Assembly (NCBI GenBank): GCA_910585015.1
Contig: CAJUCT010000030.1
Coordinates: 1 to 57,579, forward strand
DNA: 57,579 bases
Reading direction: 5' to 3'
Origin: an uncultured Acetatifactor sp.
GTDB lineage: Bacteria > Bacillota > Clostridia > Lachnospirales > Lachnospiraceae
Shown: positions 24,951-33,016 of the stretch, one piece after another
Position numbering within the stretch: position 1 is the stretch's first letter
How the letters are laid out: each line of letters begins with the position of its first letter
Notes under the pieces: model-generated
The model's input: only the letters and a program-made list of their open reading frames with translations
What the model was told of the DNA's origin: nothing
Databases searched by the model: none
Translations under genes and position numbers: made by a program

Positions 24951-26660
24951 ATGAAATCAGCAGCAGAACTACAGACATTACTTAGACAGATCGATCACAA
25001 GAGTTACCCGGCCTACAAGGACACCCGGGGACAGTACCAGTTCCAGCAGTATGTGCTGTCCATCGACCATGTGCAAGGGGATCCCTTTGCGGCTCCCTCC
25101 AAGGTGAGTCTCATTGTGCCGGGCCGGGTGGCTGGCTTTGACAAGGGCTGTTATGGGGAAAAGCACAGGCGCATCGCTTTTCAGGACTATCTGCTCCGGC
25201 GGGTGGCGGCAAAAATCAAGGAGTATTCTTTTAAGGCAAAAGGCTCCGGCAAGAGCGGCCTCATGGGGATCAGCCAGCCGGGGCAGGAGATATTGGAACG
25301 CAGTGCCTGCACGGTAAATCCGGCGGACGGCCAGATTACGATCCGTATGGAGATCGGTTTCCCGGCCAACGGACGCACTATCAACGCAGGGGAGTTGGTC
25401 AAGATCCTGTTTGACTTTCTGCCGGTGTGTGTAAAGCAGACACTGTTGGCGGCATCCTGTCCTAAAGAGGGCCTGGAGAAGGTGCTGCACCTGGCGGACG
25501 ACCAACTCTACATCCGGCAGCAGTTAAAAGAGCGGGAACTGGTGGCCTTTGTGGCGGACGGGGCCATCCTGCCCCGCAAGTCCGGCGTGTCCTCCCAGCC
25601 CATGAAGGATGCGGTGGCCTTTGCCAGTCCCCAGGAGATGGCTGTAACTTTGCAGCTGCCCCATAAGGGGACGCTCCGGGGTATGGGCATCCGCAAGGGG
25701 GTGACGCTGATTGTGGGCGGTGGTTACCACGGCAAGTCCACTCTGCTGGAGGCCCTGGAAAAGGGCGTCTATGACCATATTGCCGGGGACGGCAGGGAGT
25801 ATGTGCTGACGGATGACAGCGCCATGAAACTGCGGGCGGAGGACGGAAGGAGCATCCAGCAGGCGGATATTTCCATGTTTATCCGAAACCTGCCGGGGGG
25901 CAAGGATACCAGCCATTTTTATACGGAGGATGCCAGCGGCAGCACCTCCCAGGCGGCGGCCACGGTGGAGGCCGTGGAAATGGGAGCGAAAGCATTCCTG
26001 ATTGACGAGGATACCAGCGCCACCAACTTTATGATCCGGGATGAGTTGATGCAGCGTGTGGTCAGCCGGGATATGGAACCCATCATTCCCTTTATCGACC
26101 GGGTGCGGGAACTCTATGAAAAATATGGTATCTCTACAGTGCTGGTGGCGGGCAGCTGCGGATCCTATTTCCACAAGGCGGACTGTATCTTACAGATGAA
26201 CAAGTACCGCCCTGTGGAGATCACGACGCTGGCCAAAAAGGAGGCGGAGCAGTTCCCCTATACGCTGGGGGATGCCCCGGCGGCGGAGAAACCGGATTTT
26301 CACCGGGTTATCAAGGCGGACCAGGCTTTTGCCAAGGACGACCGGATCAAAATGAAAACCATGGGGCTGGACGGATTTTCCATCAATAGAGAGACCGTGG
26401 ATATGCGCTATGTGGAGCAGCTTGTGGACAGTGAACAGCTTACGGCTCTGTCCTATATGATCAGACATATGAAGTGCCGTCTTTTTGACGGGCGCAAAAC
26501 CATGCAGCAGGCCGTGGAGGCCCTGTATGAGGAGGTGGCGAAGAACGGTTTTACCGCATTCTGCCCGGGGCGGGAGAGCCTGCCCGGCAACCTGGCCATG
26601 CCCCGCCGCCAGGAGTTGTATGCAGCCCTGAACCGCTGTCGGGAACTGGTGCGAATATAG
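24951..26660 (+). CDS. Predicted ATPase of the ABC class (COG3044)
   Basis: 569 residues, full length for PF09818. Walker A GGGYHGKSTLLEALEKGVY (~255) and Walker B with FLIDEDTSATNFM (~348) are separated by an ABC-like signature region (TSHFYTEDASGSTSQAAATVEAVEMGA). The N-terminal ~240 residues are family-specific (SYPAYKDTRGQYQF, DPFAAPSKVSL). The trypanosome homologue MRB1590 binds RNA, but the bacterial role is not known. ATG 24951 is the start. Base composition returns to the level of the housekeeping genes, so it is not part of the preceding defence pair. Confidence 0.88.
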   Translation: MKSAAELQTLLRQIDHKSYPAYKDTRGQYQFQQYVLSIDHVQGDPFAAPSKVSLIVPGRVAGFDKGCYGEKHRRIAFQDYLLRRVAAKIKEYSFKAKGSGKSGLMGISQPGQEILERSACTVNPADGQITIRMEIGFPANGRTINAGELVKILFDFLPVCVKQTLLAASCPKEGLEKVLHLADDQLYIRQQLKERELVAFVADGAILPRKSGVSSQPMKDAVAFASPQEMAVTLQLPHKGTLRGMGIRKGVTLIVGGGYHGKSTLLEALEKGVYDHIAGDGREYVLTDDSAMKLRAEDGRSIQQADISMFIRNLPGGKDTSHFYTEDASGSTSQAAATVEAVEMGAKAFLIDEDTSATNFMIRDELMQRVVSRDMEPIIPFIDRVRELYEKYGISTVLVAGSCGSYFHKADCILQMNKYRPVEITTLAKKEAEQFPYTLGDAPAAEKPDFHRVIKADQAFAKDDRIKMKTMGLDGFSINRETVDMRYVEQLVDSEQLTALSYMIRHMKCRLFDGRKTMQQAVEALYEEVAKNGFTAFCPGRESLPGNLAMPRRQELYAALNRCRELVRI

Positions 26661-26669
26661 AAGTAAATG

Positions 26670-26697
26670 AGGCTGTGCTGTATGCGCAGCCTTATTA
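26670..26697 (+). terminator. Terminator after the COG3044 gene
   Basis: AGGCTGTGC / GCGCAGCCT hairpin (26670-26692) followed by TATTATT. Confidence 0.75.
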
Positions 26698-26733
26698 TTG
26701 TCGCATTATGCGGTCGTTTTGTATAAAACCCTG

Positions 26734-26762
26734 TTGCAAAAAAGAAACTCAAGTAGTATAAT
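26734..26762 (+). promoter_or_regulatory. Sigma-A promoter
   Basis: TTGCAA (26734-26739), 17-bp spacer, TATAAT (26757-26762), for the SGNH hydrolase gene. Confidence 0.8.
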
Positions 26763-26821
26763 AAGTGAAATGTTTTGCATTTACGGCTGTGAAAATATAG
26801 AGTTTAGAGAGGAGGGAGGAG

Positions 26822-27928
26822 ATGGCAAAGAAAGCGCTGGCAAAGAACTGGCGTGTCAACAGGCATATTCTGGGGGCGACAGTCTGCGTGTTGTTTTCTG
26901 CCACGATTGTATTAATGGCGGTCCTGTGCTTCTGGCTTTTCTTTTCTTCACCGGGAGATGCGGGAAATGACATTATGCTGAATAAACCAAAGAAAGTAGG
27001 GATAGAGGAAGTGCTGCCTGACGAGGAGGCAGTGCTGGGGGATCCCGTGGCGGTTTGGCCGGATGAAAAAGACGGGCAGGGAGAGGGTGATGCCCCTGAG
27101 GAAGCAGTGGATCCCTATACCTATACGGAACTGGAAATGACTCTTTACGCCCAGACATCCCTGCGGGTGCGTGACCAGCCATCCATAGACGGGGGCAAGA
27201 TCGGCGGCCTCTATCGGAACCAGGTAGTCAAGGCCACAGGTGTGTGCAACGAGACAGGCTGGTACCGCATTGACTATTATGGCAGCATAGGGTATGCCTC
27301 CAATGATTATCTGGCGGAGGAGCCGGTGGAATTGGAAATTGTCCAGTCCGTGGGCAGTTTTGGCGCGGTGGACAAAAGTTATTACGACAATGTGCTCTTT
27401 ATAGGAGATTCTCTCACTGTGGGACTCTCCATGTACGGCAATCTGAAAAATGCCACTTACTTTTGCATAACCGGCATGGGGGTCAGCGAAGCCCTGAACA
27501 AGGACATGGGCGGGGTTACGCTGGATGCCCTTCTGGATGTCAGACAATATGACGCCGTCTATATCATGCTGGGAATCAATGATATGGGGTCAAAGCGTAA
27601 GAGTTATCTCTCATCCTACAGTTCCCTGGTGAGCCATGTGCAGGAGAAACAGCCCAACGCGGGCATTGTGATTCAGTCCATCCTGGCTGTGACTTCCTCC
27701 TACACCGCGGAGCACCCCAATTTCAACAACGACGAGATCAGGGAGCGCAACACCAGTTTAGCGGCGTTGGCCGACGGCGAGCATATTTTTTATCTGGATC
27801 TGAATGCTTATTTTGTGGATGCTGCGGGGAATCTTCAGGATAGCCAGGCCCGGGACGGCCTGCATCTGAAATCCTCGTCCTACAAAGTGTGGAAGGAGGC
27901 CCTGCTGGCCCACGGCATTGTAAAATAA
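26822..27928 (+). CDS. Membrane-anchored SH3b / SGNH-hydrolase protein
   Basis: 368 residues. A short basic N-terminus and one TM helix (~17-42) place the rest outside the cell. A Glu/Pro-rich linker leads to an SH3b domain (~107-165: LRVRDQPS...KIGGLYRNQVVKATG...GWYRIDYYGSIGYASNDYL). The C-terminal SGNH/GDSL domain has FIGDSLTVG (Ser in block I, ~193), a Gly in block II, GINDMG (Asn, block III, ~250) and DGLHL (Asp/His, block V, ~345). Such proteins are usually wall- or exopolysaccharide O-acetyl esterases/transferases; SH3b domains bind peptidoglycan. GGAGGAG is close upstream of the start. Confidence 0.85.
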   Translation: MAKKALAKNWRVNRHILGATVCVLFSATIVLMAVLCFWLFFSSPGDAGNDIMLNKPKKVGIEEVLPDEEAVLGDPVAVWPDEKDGQGEGDAPEEAVDPYTYTELEMTLYAQTSLRVRDQPSIDGGKIGGLYRNQVVKATGVCNETGWYRIDYYGSIGYASNDYLAEEPVELEIVQSVGSFGAVDKSYYDNVLFIGDSLTVGLSMYGNLKNATYFCITGMGVSEALNKDMGGVTLDALLDVRQYDAVYIMLGINDMGSKRKSYLSSYSSLVSHVQEKQPNAGIVIQSILAVTSSYTAEHPNFNNDEIRERNTSLAALADGEHIFYLDLNAYFVDAAGNLQDSQARDGLHLKSSSYKVWKEALLAHGIVK

Positions 27929-27932
27929 TTCC

Positions 27933-28331
27933 ATGGGCTTTTCCAATGTGGGCCTGGGCATCGTGCATTCCATGGCGCATCCCCTGGGCGCGCTGTATGA
28001 CACTCCCCACGGCGTGGCCAACGCCATTATTCTGCCCACCGTGATGAAGTACAATGCGGAGGCAACCGGCGAGAAGTACCGTGAGATTGCCAGAGCCATG
28101 GGCGTTGAGAATGTGGATTCCATGACCCAGGAGCAGTACCGTCAGGCGGCTATCGACGCCGTGCAGAAACTGTCCGAGGACGTGGGCATCCCTGCCAACC
28201 TGAAGGAGATCGTGAAAGAGGAGGACATCCCTTTCCTGGCCCAGTCCGCCTACGACGATGCCTGCAGGCCCGGCAATCCCAGAGACACCAGCGTGGAGGA
28301 GATCACGGAACTGTACAAGAGTCTGCTGTAA
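27933..28331 (+). pseudogene. 3' remnant of an iron-containing alcohol dehydrogenase
   Basis: About 132 residues matching only the C-terminal third of FucO/lactaldehyde-reductase-type alcohol dehydrogenases: GLGIVHSMAHPLGALYDTPHG with iron-binding His residues, AIILPTVMKYNAEA, and the ending EEITELYKSL. The full protein is ~380 residues; the NAD-binding Rossmann half is missing. The fragment begins 2 bp after the SGNH stop codon, so a deletion probably brought the two together. An ATG at 27933 has no good ribosome site. Confidence 0.88.
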
Positions 28332-28384
28332 GGAATATCTGCCACAGGCGGTAAAAAGATATGCGTAAAATGTAATGAGATGAA

Positions 28385-28420
28385 ATCCCCCGCGGAGACT
28401 GAAGCCGCGGGGGATCTTTT
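28385..28420. terminator. Terminator
   Basis: ATCCCCCGCGG (28385-28395) pairs with CCGCGGGGGAT (28405-28415), followed by CTTTT. Confidence 0.9.
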
Positions 28421-28620
28421 ACGTATGCTGCCGTAATATCACCTCAAACATCACCCGGTTATGATCCAGCGTCCTGGCCTGGACCTTTCCCTGGTGGAGT
28501 TCCACAATGGACTTGGCGATGGAGACCAGCTGCCGCAGCAGGGATTCGTCGCCTGTATAAGAGACGTCCTCCGCAATATCAAAGGTGATGAGCCTGCCGC
28601 GGGCATGAATCAGATTCGCG
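28419..28620 (-). pseudogene. Histidine kinase 3' relic with internal deletion
   Basis: Read on the minus strand to the stop at 28421-28419, the frame gives ARGRLITFDIAEDVSYTGDE, then SLLRQLVS, then IAKSIVELHQGKV and FEVIL. The first part resembles the segment before the N-box of sensor kinases (GDESLLRQLV) and the second the end of HATPase_c (SIAKSIVELHGGK). The N-box, D-box and G-boxes between them are absent, so ~60 residues seem to have been lost. No start codon or upstream kinase domain remains. 28621-28883 contains one more stray frame (ending AENHGEYFGNIIKSF) and no recognisable gene. Confidence 0.65.
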
Positions 28621-28883
28621 GATTGTCTTGCGGCAGGGTTGGCATTATTGCTGTTTATCCCTTATGGGAAGCGATTGCAGAAAACCATGGAGAATATTTC
28701 GGAAATATCATAAAATCATTTTGATTACAGGAATAAGGAGTGGAAATAGTTTGTAGCCGTTTTATAAGTAATAATAGTTTTTTTGCGGGAACTGTGCTAC
28801 AATGGATATAACTCTTCTGAAAAAGAGAGTGCGCAATAGCGCATGATAAATAAAATTATACAGCCACCGAGGAGGACAAATCC

Positions 28884-30158
28884 ATGAACATGAACAGCAT
28901 CTGCGTACAGGGCGGCTACACACCGGGCAACGGGGAGCCCCGCCAGATTCCCATTGTACAGAGTACCACCTTTAAATATGACACCAGCGAGGATATGGGC
29001 AAGCTTTTTGATCTGGAGGCCAGCGGTTACTTTTACACCCGGCTTCAGAACCCCACCAACGATTATGTGGCGGCAAAGATCTGCCAGATGGAGGGCGGCA
29101 CAGCGGCCATGCTGACCAGCAGCGGCCAGGCGGCTAACTTCTATGCTCTGTTTAATATCTGCGGCGCAGGGGATCACATCGTGGCTTCCAGCAGTATCTA
29201 TGGCGGATCCTTTAACCTGATCTCCGTCACCATGAAGCGTATGGGCATTGAGACTACTTTTGTGGACCCGGATGCCTCCGAGGAGGAGTTAAACGCCGCT
29301 TTTCAGCCCAATACCAAGGTCATGTTCGGTGAAACCATCGCAAACCCGGCCCTGACTGTTTTGGATATAGAGAAGTTTGCCAGGTGCGCTCATGGACACG
29401 GTGTGCCCTTGGTTATCGACAATACCTTTGCCACTCCCATCAACTGCCGCCCTTTTGAGTGGGGGGCGGATATTGTGACCCACTCTACTTCCAAATACAT
29501 GGACGGTCACGGCGCGGCAGTGGGGGGCTGCATTGTGGACAGCGGGAAATTTGACTGGATGGCCCATGGGGACAAGTTTCCGGGGTTATGTACCCCCGAC
29601 GAGAGTTACCATGGCATCACGTACGCGGAAAAGTTCGGCCAGGAAGGGGCATTTATCACCAAATGCACGGCCCAGTTGATGCGGGATCTGGGCTCCATCC
29701 AGAGTCCTCAGCATGCGTTTATCCTGAATCTGGGACTGGAGAGCCTGCATGTGAGGGTGCAGCGTCACTGCGAGAACGGCCAGGCTGTGGCAGAGTTTCT
29801 GGCCTCTCATCCCAAGGTGGCCTATGTGAACTACTGCGGCCTGCCCGGGGACAAATACTATGAACTGGCGCAGAAATACCTGCCAAAGGGCAGCTGCGGC
29901 GTGGTATCTTTCGGCTTAAAGGGGGGCAGAGAGGCCGCCAGCACTTTCATGAAGAATTTGAAGATGGCGGCGATAGAGACCCATGTGGCGGATGCCCGGA
30001 CCTGCTGCCTGAACCCGGCGTCCAGCACTCACCGCCAGATGACGGACGAACAGTTGAGGGAGGCCGGTGTGCCGGCGGAGTTGGTGCGCATGAGCTGCGG
30101 CCTGGAGGATAAGGAGGATTTGATCGCCGATATCGCCCAGGCGCTGGAGAAGTGTTAA
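28884..30158 (+). CDS. metY: O-acetylhomoserine sulfhydrylase (MetY)
   Basis: 424 residues, usual MetY length. A PLP enzyme of the Cys/Met-metabolism family: opening SICVQGGYTPGNGEPRQIPIVQSTTF, FYTRLQNPTN, SSGQAANFYALFNICGAGDH, and the PLP-lysine segment THSTSKYMDGHG (Lys at ~206). The C-terminal NPASSTHRQMTDEQL and RMSCGLED are typical. It makes homocysteine from O-acetylhomoserine and sulfide, a step to methionine. GAGGAGG lies upstream of ATG 28884. A TACAAT-type -10 is present near 28798 but without a good -35; no SAM riboswitch was seen. Confidence 0.92.
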   Translation: MNMNSICVQGGYTPGNGEPRQIPIVQSTTFKYDTSEDMGKLFDLEASGYFYTRLQNPTNDYVAAKICQMEGGTAAMLTSSGQAANFYALFNICGAGDHIVASSSIYGGSFNLISVTMKRMGIETTFVDPDASEEELNAAFQPNTKVMFGETIANPALTVLDIEKFARCAHGHGVPLVIDNTFATPINCRPFEWGADIVTHSTSKYMDGHGAAVGGCIVDSGKFDWMAHGDKFPGLCTPDESYHGITYAEKFGQEGAFITKCTAQLMRDLGSIQSPQHAFILNLGLESLHVRVQRHCENGQAVAEFLASHPKVAYVNYCGLPGDKYYELAQKYLPKGSCGVVSFGLKGGREAASTFMKNLKMAAIETHVADARTCCLNPASSTHRQMTDEQLREAGVPAELVRMSCGLEDKEDLIADIAQALEKC

Positions 30159-30202
30159 ACATTTTTCTATTCACAATGATATATGGGTTTGCCAATTCCC
30201 TT

Positions 30203-30233
30203 AAGGGTACCTTTTACATATAAAGGTACCCTT
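30203..30233 (+). terminator. Probable terminator after metY
   Basis: AAGGGTACCTTT (30203-30214) and AAAGGTACCCTT (30222-30233) are exact complements with a 7-nt loop; the downstream T-run is poor (ATATAG). Confidence 0.55.
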
Positions 30234-30350
30234 ATATAGCATGATTTATATGTGGGTATCCGTCCATGAAGCAAAGAAGCGGTAGTAAATATTTTGGTGG
30301 CAGACTTATTGGTATTGCGGATATCCTGTCAGGAATAACGGAGTAATGAA

Positions 30351-30380
30351 AGCCCCGTGAAATAGGAGATACCCGGGGCT
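30351..30380 (+). other. Leader hairpin before the helicase gene
   Basis: AGCCCCG (30351-30357) with CGGGGCT (30374-30380), 51 nt before the start codon and without a T-run. Confidence 0.45.
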
Positions 30381-30431
30381 GGCCTGAAACCGAGGGCGAG
30401 TCGGACAACGGAGAACTGTGAGAGGGAGATT

Positions 30432-32927
30432 ATGGATATAGATAAGATGATTGTATATGGCCGCACGGTTCCGGCCAAGGGAGCCGAATATGCGGAATAT
30501 CCCGTGGAATTGCTGCCGGAGCTTGCCGGATATCTGCGGCAGAGAGGAATCCGGCGGTTATACAGCCACCAGGCGGAAATGTTTGAATTGGCACAGCAGG
30601 GGGAGAATGTGGTGATCACCACCGCTACGGCCAGCGGTAAGACGCTGGGGTTTCTGCTGCCTGTGCTGCAGGAGATTCTGCGTAGTCCCCGGGCCAGAGC
30701 CATATTTATCTATCCCACCAAGGCCCTGGCCAGCGACCAGTATAAAGCTCTGCGGCCAGTGCTGGAATATTTTGGTGAGGGCAGGATCTCGGCGGGGGTC
30801 TACGACGGGGACACTACCTCTGCCGAGCGCAGCCGTATTCGGCGCAGCGCCAACATCATCCTGACCAACCCGGAGATGATCAACAGTTCTTTTCTGCCCA
30901 ATCACAGCAAATATGGATTCGATCTGTTATTTGCCAATCTGCAGTATGTGGTTATCGACGAACTGCATACCTACAGAGGGGCATTCGGTTCTCACCTGGC
31001 CAATGTGCTGCGGCGGCTTGACCGGGTGTGCAGGTATTATCACAGCACCCCACGCTTTCTGTGTAGTTCGGCCACCATTGCCAACCCGCTGGAACTGGCC
31101 CGGGGCATCTGTGGCAGGCAGTTTGTACAGGTGAAAAGAGACGGGGCTCCCAGGGCGGAGCGGCGGTATGTTTTTCTCCAGCCACCCAAGATCAGGGACA
31201 AATACGGCGAAGAGACCGGGCAGGTTTCCGCTGCTGCGGTTGCGGCCAATCTGCTGCCGGAGCTGATGGAGCAGGGAATCAGCTTTATCGCTTTTGCCAG
31301 TTCCAGAAGGAATGTGGAGATTGTGCTGAAGGAGACCAGGGATTTTCTGGACGGAATGGACATGACAGGGGGGCGGACACTGCGTCCGGAGGAGCTGATG
31401 GTTAACCGCATCGCCGGCTACCGGGGCGGGTATACTCCCAGGGAGCGCAGGGAGATTGAGGCCAGGATGAGTCGGGGAGAGTTGCTGGGGGTGGTGGCCA
31501 CCAATGCTCTGGAACTGGGAATTGATATCGGGCAGTTGGATGCCACGGTGCTGGTGGGATATCCCGACACCAAGGCTTCCTTCTGGCAGCAGACCGGCAG
31601 GGCGGGCAGAAGCGGCCGCAGCTGTACCAACTATATGATTCTGCGGGAGATGCCTTTTGATCAATACATAGCGGTGAATCCGGGCTGGCTTTTTGACGGC
31701 AGCAGCGAGAGCGCTGTCATAGACCCGGACAATCTGCTGATCCAGCTGGCCCATATCCGGGCGGCAGCGGCGGAGATTCCTCTGGGGCAGCAGGATATGG
31801 AATTGTTTCCGGACCTGGGGGAGGCTATTCCCGTACTGCTGGAGGCGGGGGAAGTGACCCGCCAGGGTGGGCGCTATGTCTGGTGCGGGCAAAGTTTTCC
31901 GGAGGGGGACTACAGCCTGCGCAATATTGACAATGGGCGCTACAAGCTGATCAACCAGGAGACCCGGGAGCATATCACGGAGATGGACGAACTGCAGGCT
32001 TTCAGGGAGATCCATATGGGAGCGGTGTATATGCATGGAGGAGTGCAGTACCAGGTGACGCGCATGGATCTGGAGAGCCGCACCAGCTATGCCCTGCCCT
32101 TTGCGGGGAATTATTATACGGTGCCGGGGGGCAGCACGGAGATCCGGCAGCTGCTGACCAGGCGGACCTGCGGCTATAGGCAGGCGGCCGAACAGGGAGG
32201 CGTGGAGCGGTCAGACATATGTCCGGAGAACGTGCGGAGGGGTGCAGAGAGGCAGGACCAGAGCCAGGTAGGAGAAATCCGGGTCAGCCTGGGAGAAATC
32301 CATGTGGAAGATCTGATCAACATGTACAAGAAGCTGGAGTTCCACAATCATCAAAACCTGGGCTATGAGCAGCTTCCCCAGCCTCTGGCGAAACAGTATG
32401 ATACGGAGGGGGCCTGGATAGAACTGCCAGTGGAGGTGGTCCGGGAGTACCGCAGTATGTTGCAGGAGAGTGCCAGTGGAAAACAGGTGCTGAACAATCA
32501 CTTTGAGGGAATCTGTTATGCGCTGGAGAATGCCGCCAGGATGCTGACCATGACGGAGAAGGAGGATATCGGCGTGATTACCTCCGGCAATGCCACAGGG
32601 GAGCAGACGGACGGGGAGGACCGGGTACTGGTCTATATCTATGATAAGTTCACAGGCGGTCTGGGCTACGCGGAGAAGGCATATGAGCGAATGCCGGAGA
32701 TTGTCAGCCGCGCCAGGGAATTGGTGGCCGGGTGCAGTTGTGAGAACGGCTGTGTCGCCTGTATCGGAGATTATCGACTGAACAAGTCAAAAATTCTCTG
32801 GGGACTGGATAAATTACAGTTTTCCGGCCCTGCGGGAAATGACTCGGAAGAGGACGAGACGATTCGGGAGAAGCTGCGAAAGAGGCTGGACAGCGTGAGG
32901 CGGGTTTCCGGGGGCGGCCCGACATAG
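30432..32927 (+). CDS. mrfA: DEAD/DEAH-box helicase with DUF1998 (MrfA/YprA-like)
   Basis: 831 residues. N-terminal RecA domain: YSHQAEMF (Q-motif), TATASGKT (Walker A, ~65-72), IYPTKALASDQ, LTNPEMI, VVIDELHTYRG (DEVH-type box, ~173). Second RecA domain: VVATNALELGIDIG and QQTGRAGRSGR (~390). The C-terminal DUF1998 region has the four-Cys cluster CSCENGCVAC (~767-776) seen in MrfA. In Bacillus, MrfA with the exonuclease MrfB repairs mitomycin crosslinks; MrfB is not adjacent here. About 80 residues longer than Bacillus MrfA, with the extra mainly around 580-640, a polar segment. GAGAGGGAG precedes ATG 30432. Confidence 0.85.
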   Translation: MDIDKMIVYGRTVPAKGAEYAEYPVELLPELAGYLRQRGIRRLYSHQAEMFELAQQGENVVITTATASGKTLGFLLPVLQEILRSPRARAIFIYPTKALASDQYKALRPVLEYFGEGRISAGVYDGDTTSAERSRIRRSANIILTNPEMINSSFLPNHSKYGFDLLFANLQYVVIDELHTYRGAFGSHLANVLRRLDRVCRYYHSTPRFLCSSATIANPLELARGICGRQFVQVKRDGAPRAERRYVFLQPPKIRDKYGEETGQVSAAAVAANLLPELMEQGISFIAFASSRRNVEIVLKETRDFLDGMDMTGGRTLRPEELMVNRIAGYRGGYTPRERREIEARMSRGELLGVVATNALELGIDIGQLDATVLVGYPDTKASFWQQTGRAGRSGRSCTNYMILREMPFDQYIAVNPGWLFDGSSESAVIDPDNLLIQLAHIRAAAAEIPLGQQDMELFPDLGEAIPVLLEAGEVTRQGGRYVWCGQSFPEGDYSLRNIDNGRYKLINQETREHITEMDELQAFREIHMGAVYMHGGVQYQVTRMDLESRTSYALPFAGNYYTVPGGSTEIRQLLTRRTCGYRQAAEQGGVERSDICPENVRRGAERQDQSQVGEIRVSLGEIHVEDLINMYKKLEFHNHQNLGYEQLPQPLAKQYDTEGAWIELPVEVVREYRSMLQESASGKQVLNNHFEGICYALENAARMLTMTEKEDIGVITSGNATGEQTDGEDRVLVYIYDKFTGGLGYAEKAYERMPEIVSRARELVAGCSCENGCVACIGDYRLNKSKILWGLDKLQFSGPAGNDSEEDETIREKLRKRLDSVRRVSGGGPT

Positions 32928-33016
32928 AAAAGTGCGGATGGATTTTAGAAAGCAGAAGATAGATATGCTCCGCAGGCAGAGCTTGTGGGAGAATCAAAAC
33001 GGGGGAATCGGAGCAG

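Noticed and set aside
28804..28883. SAM riboswitch before metY
   Set aside because: A CTCT...AGAGAG look-alike is present, but the conserved GGAGGGA core and kink-turn are not seen.
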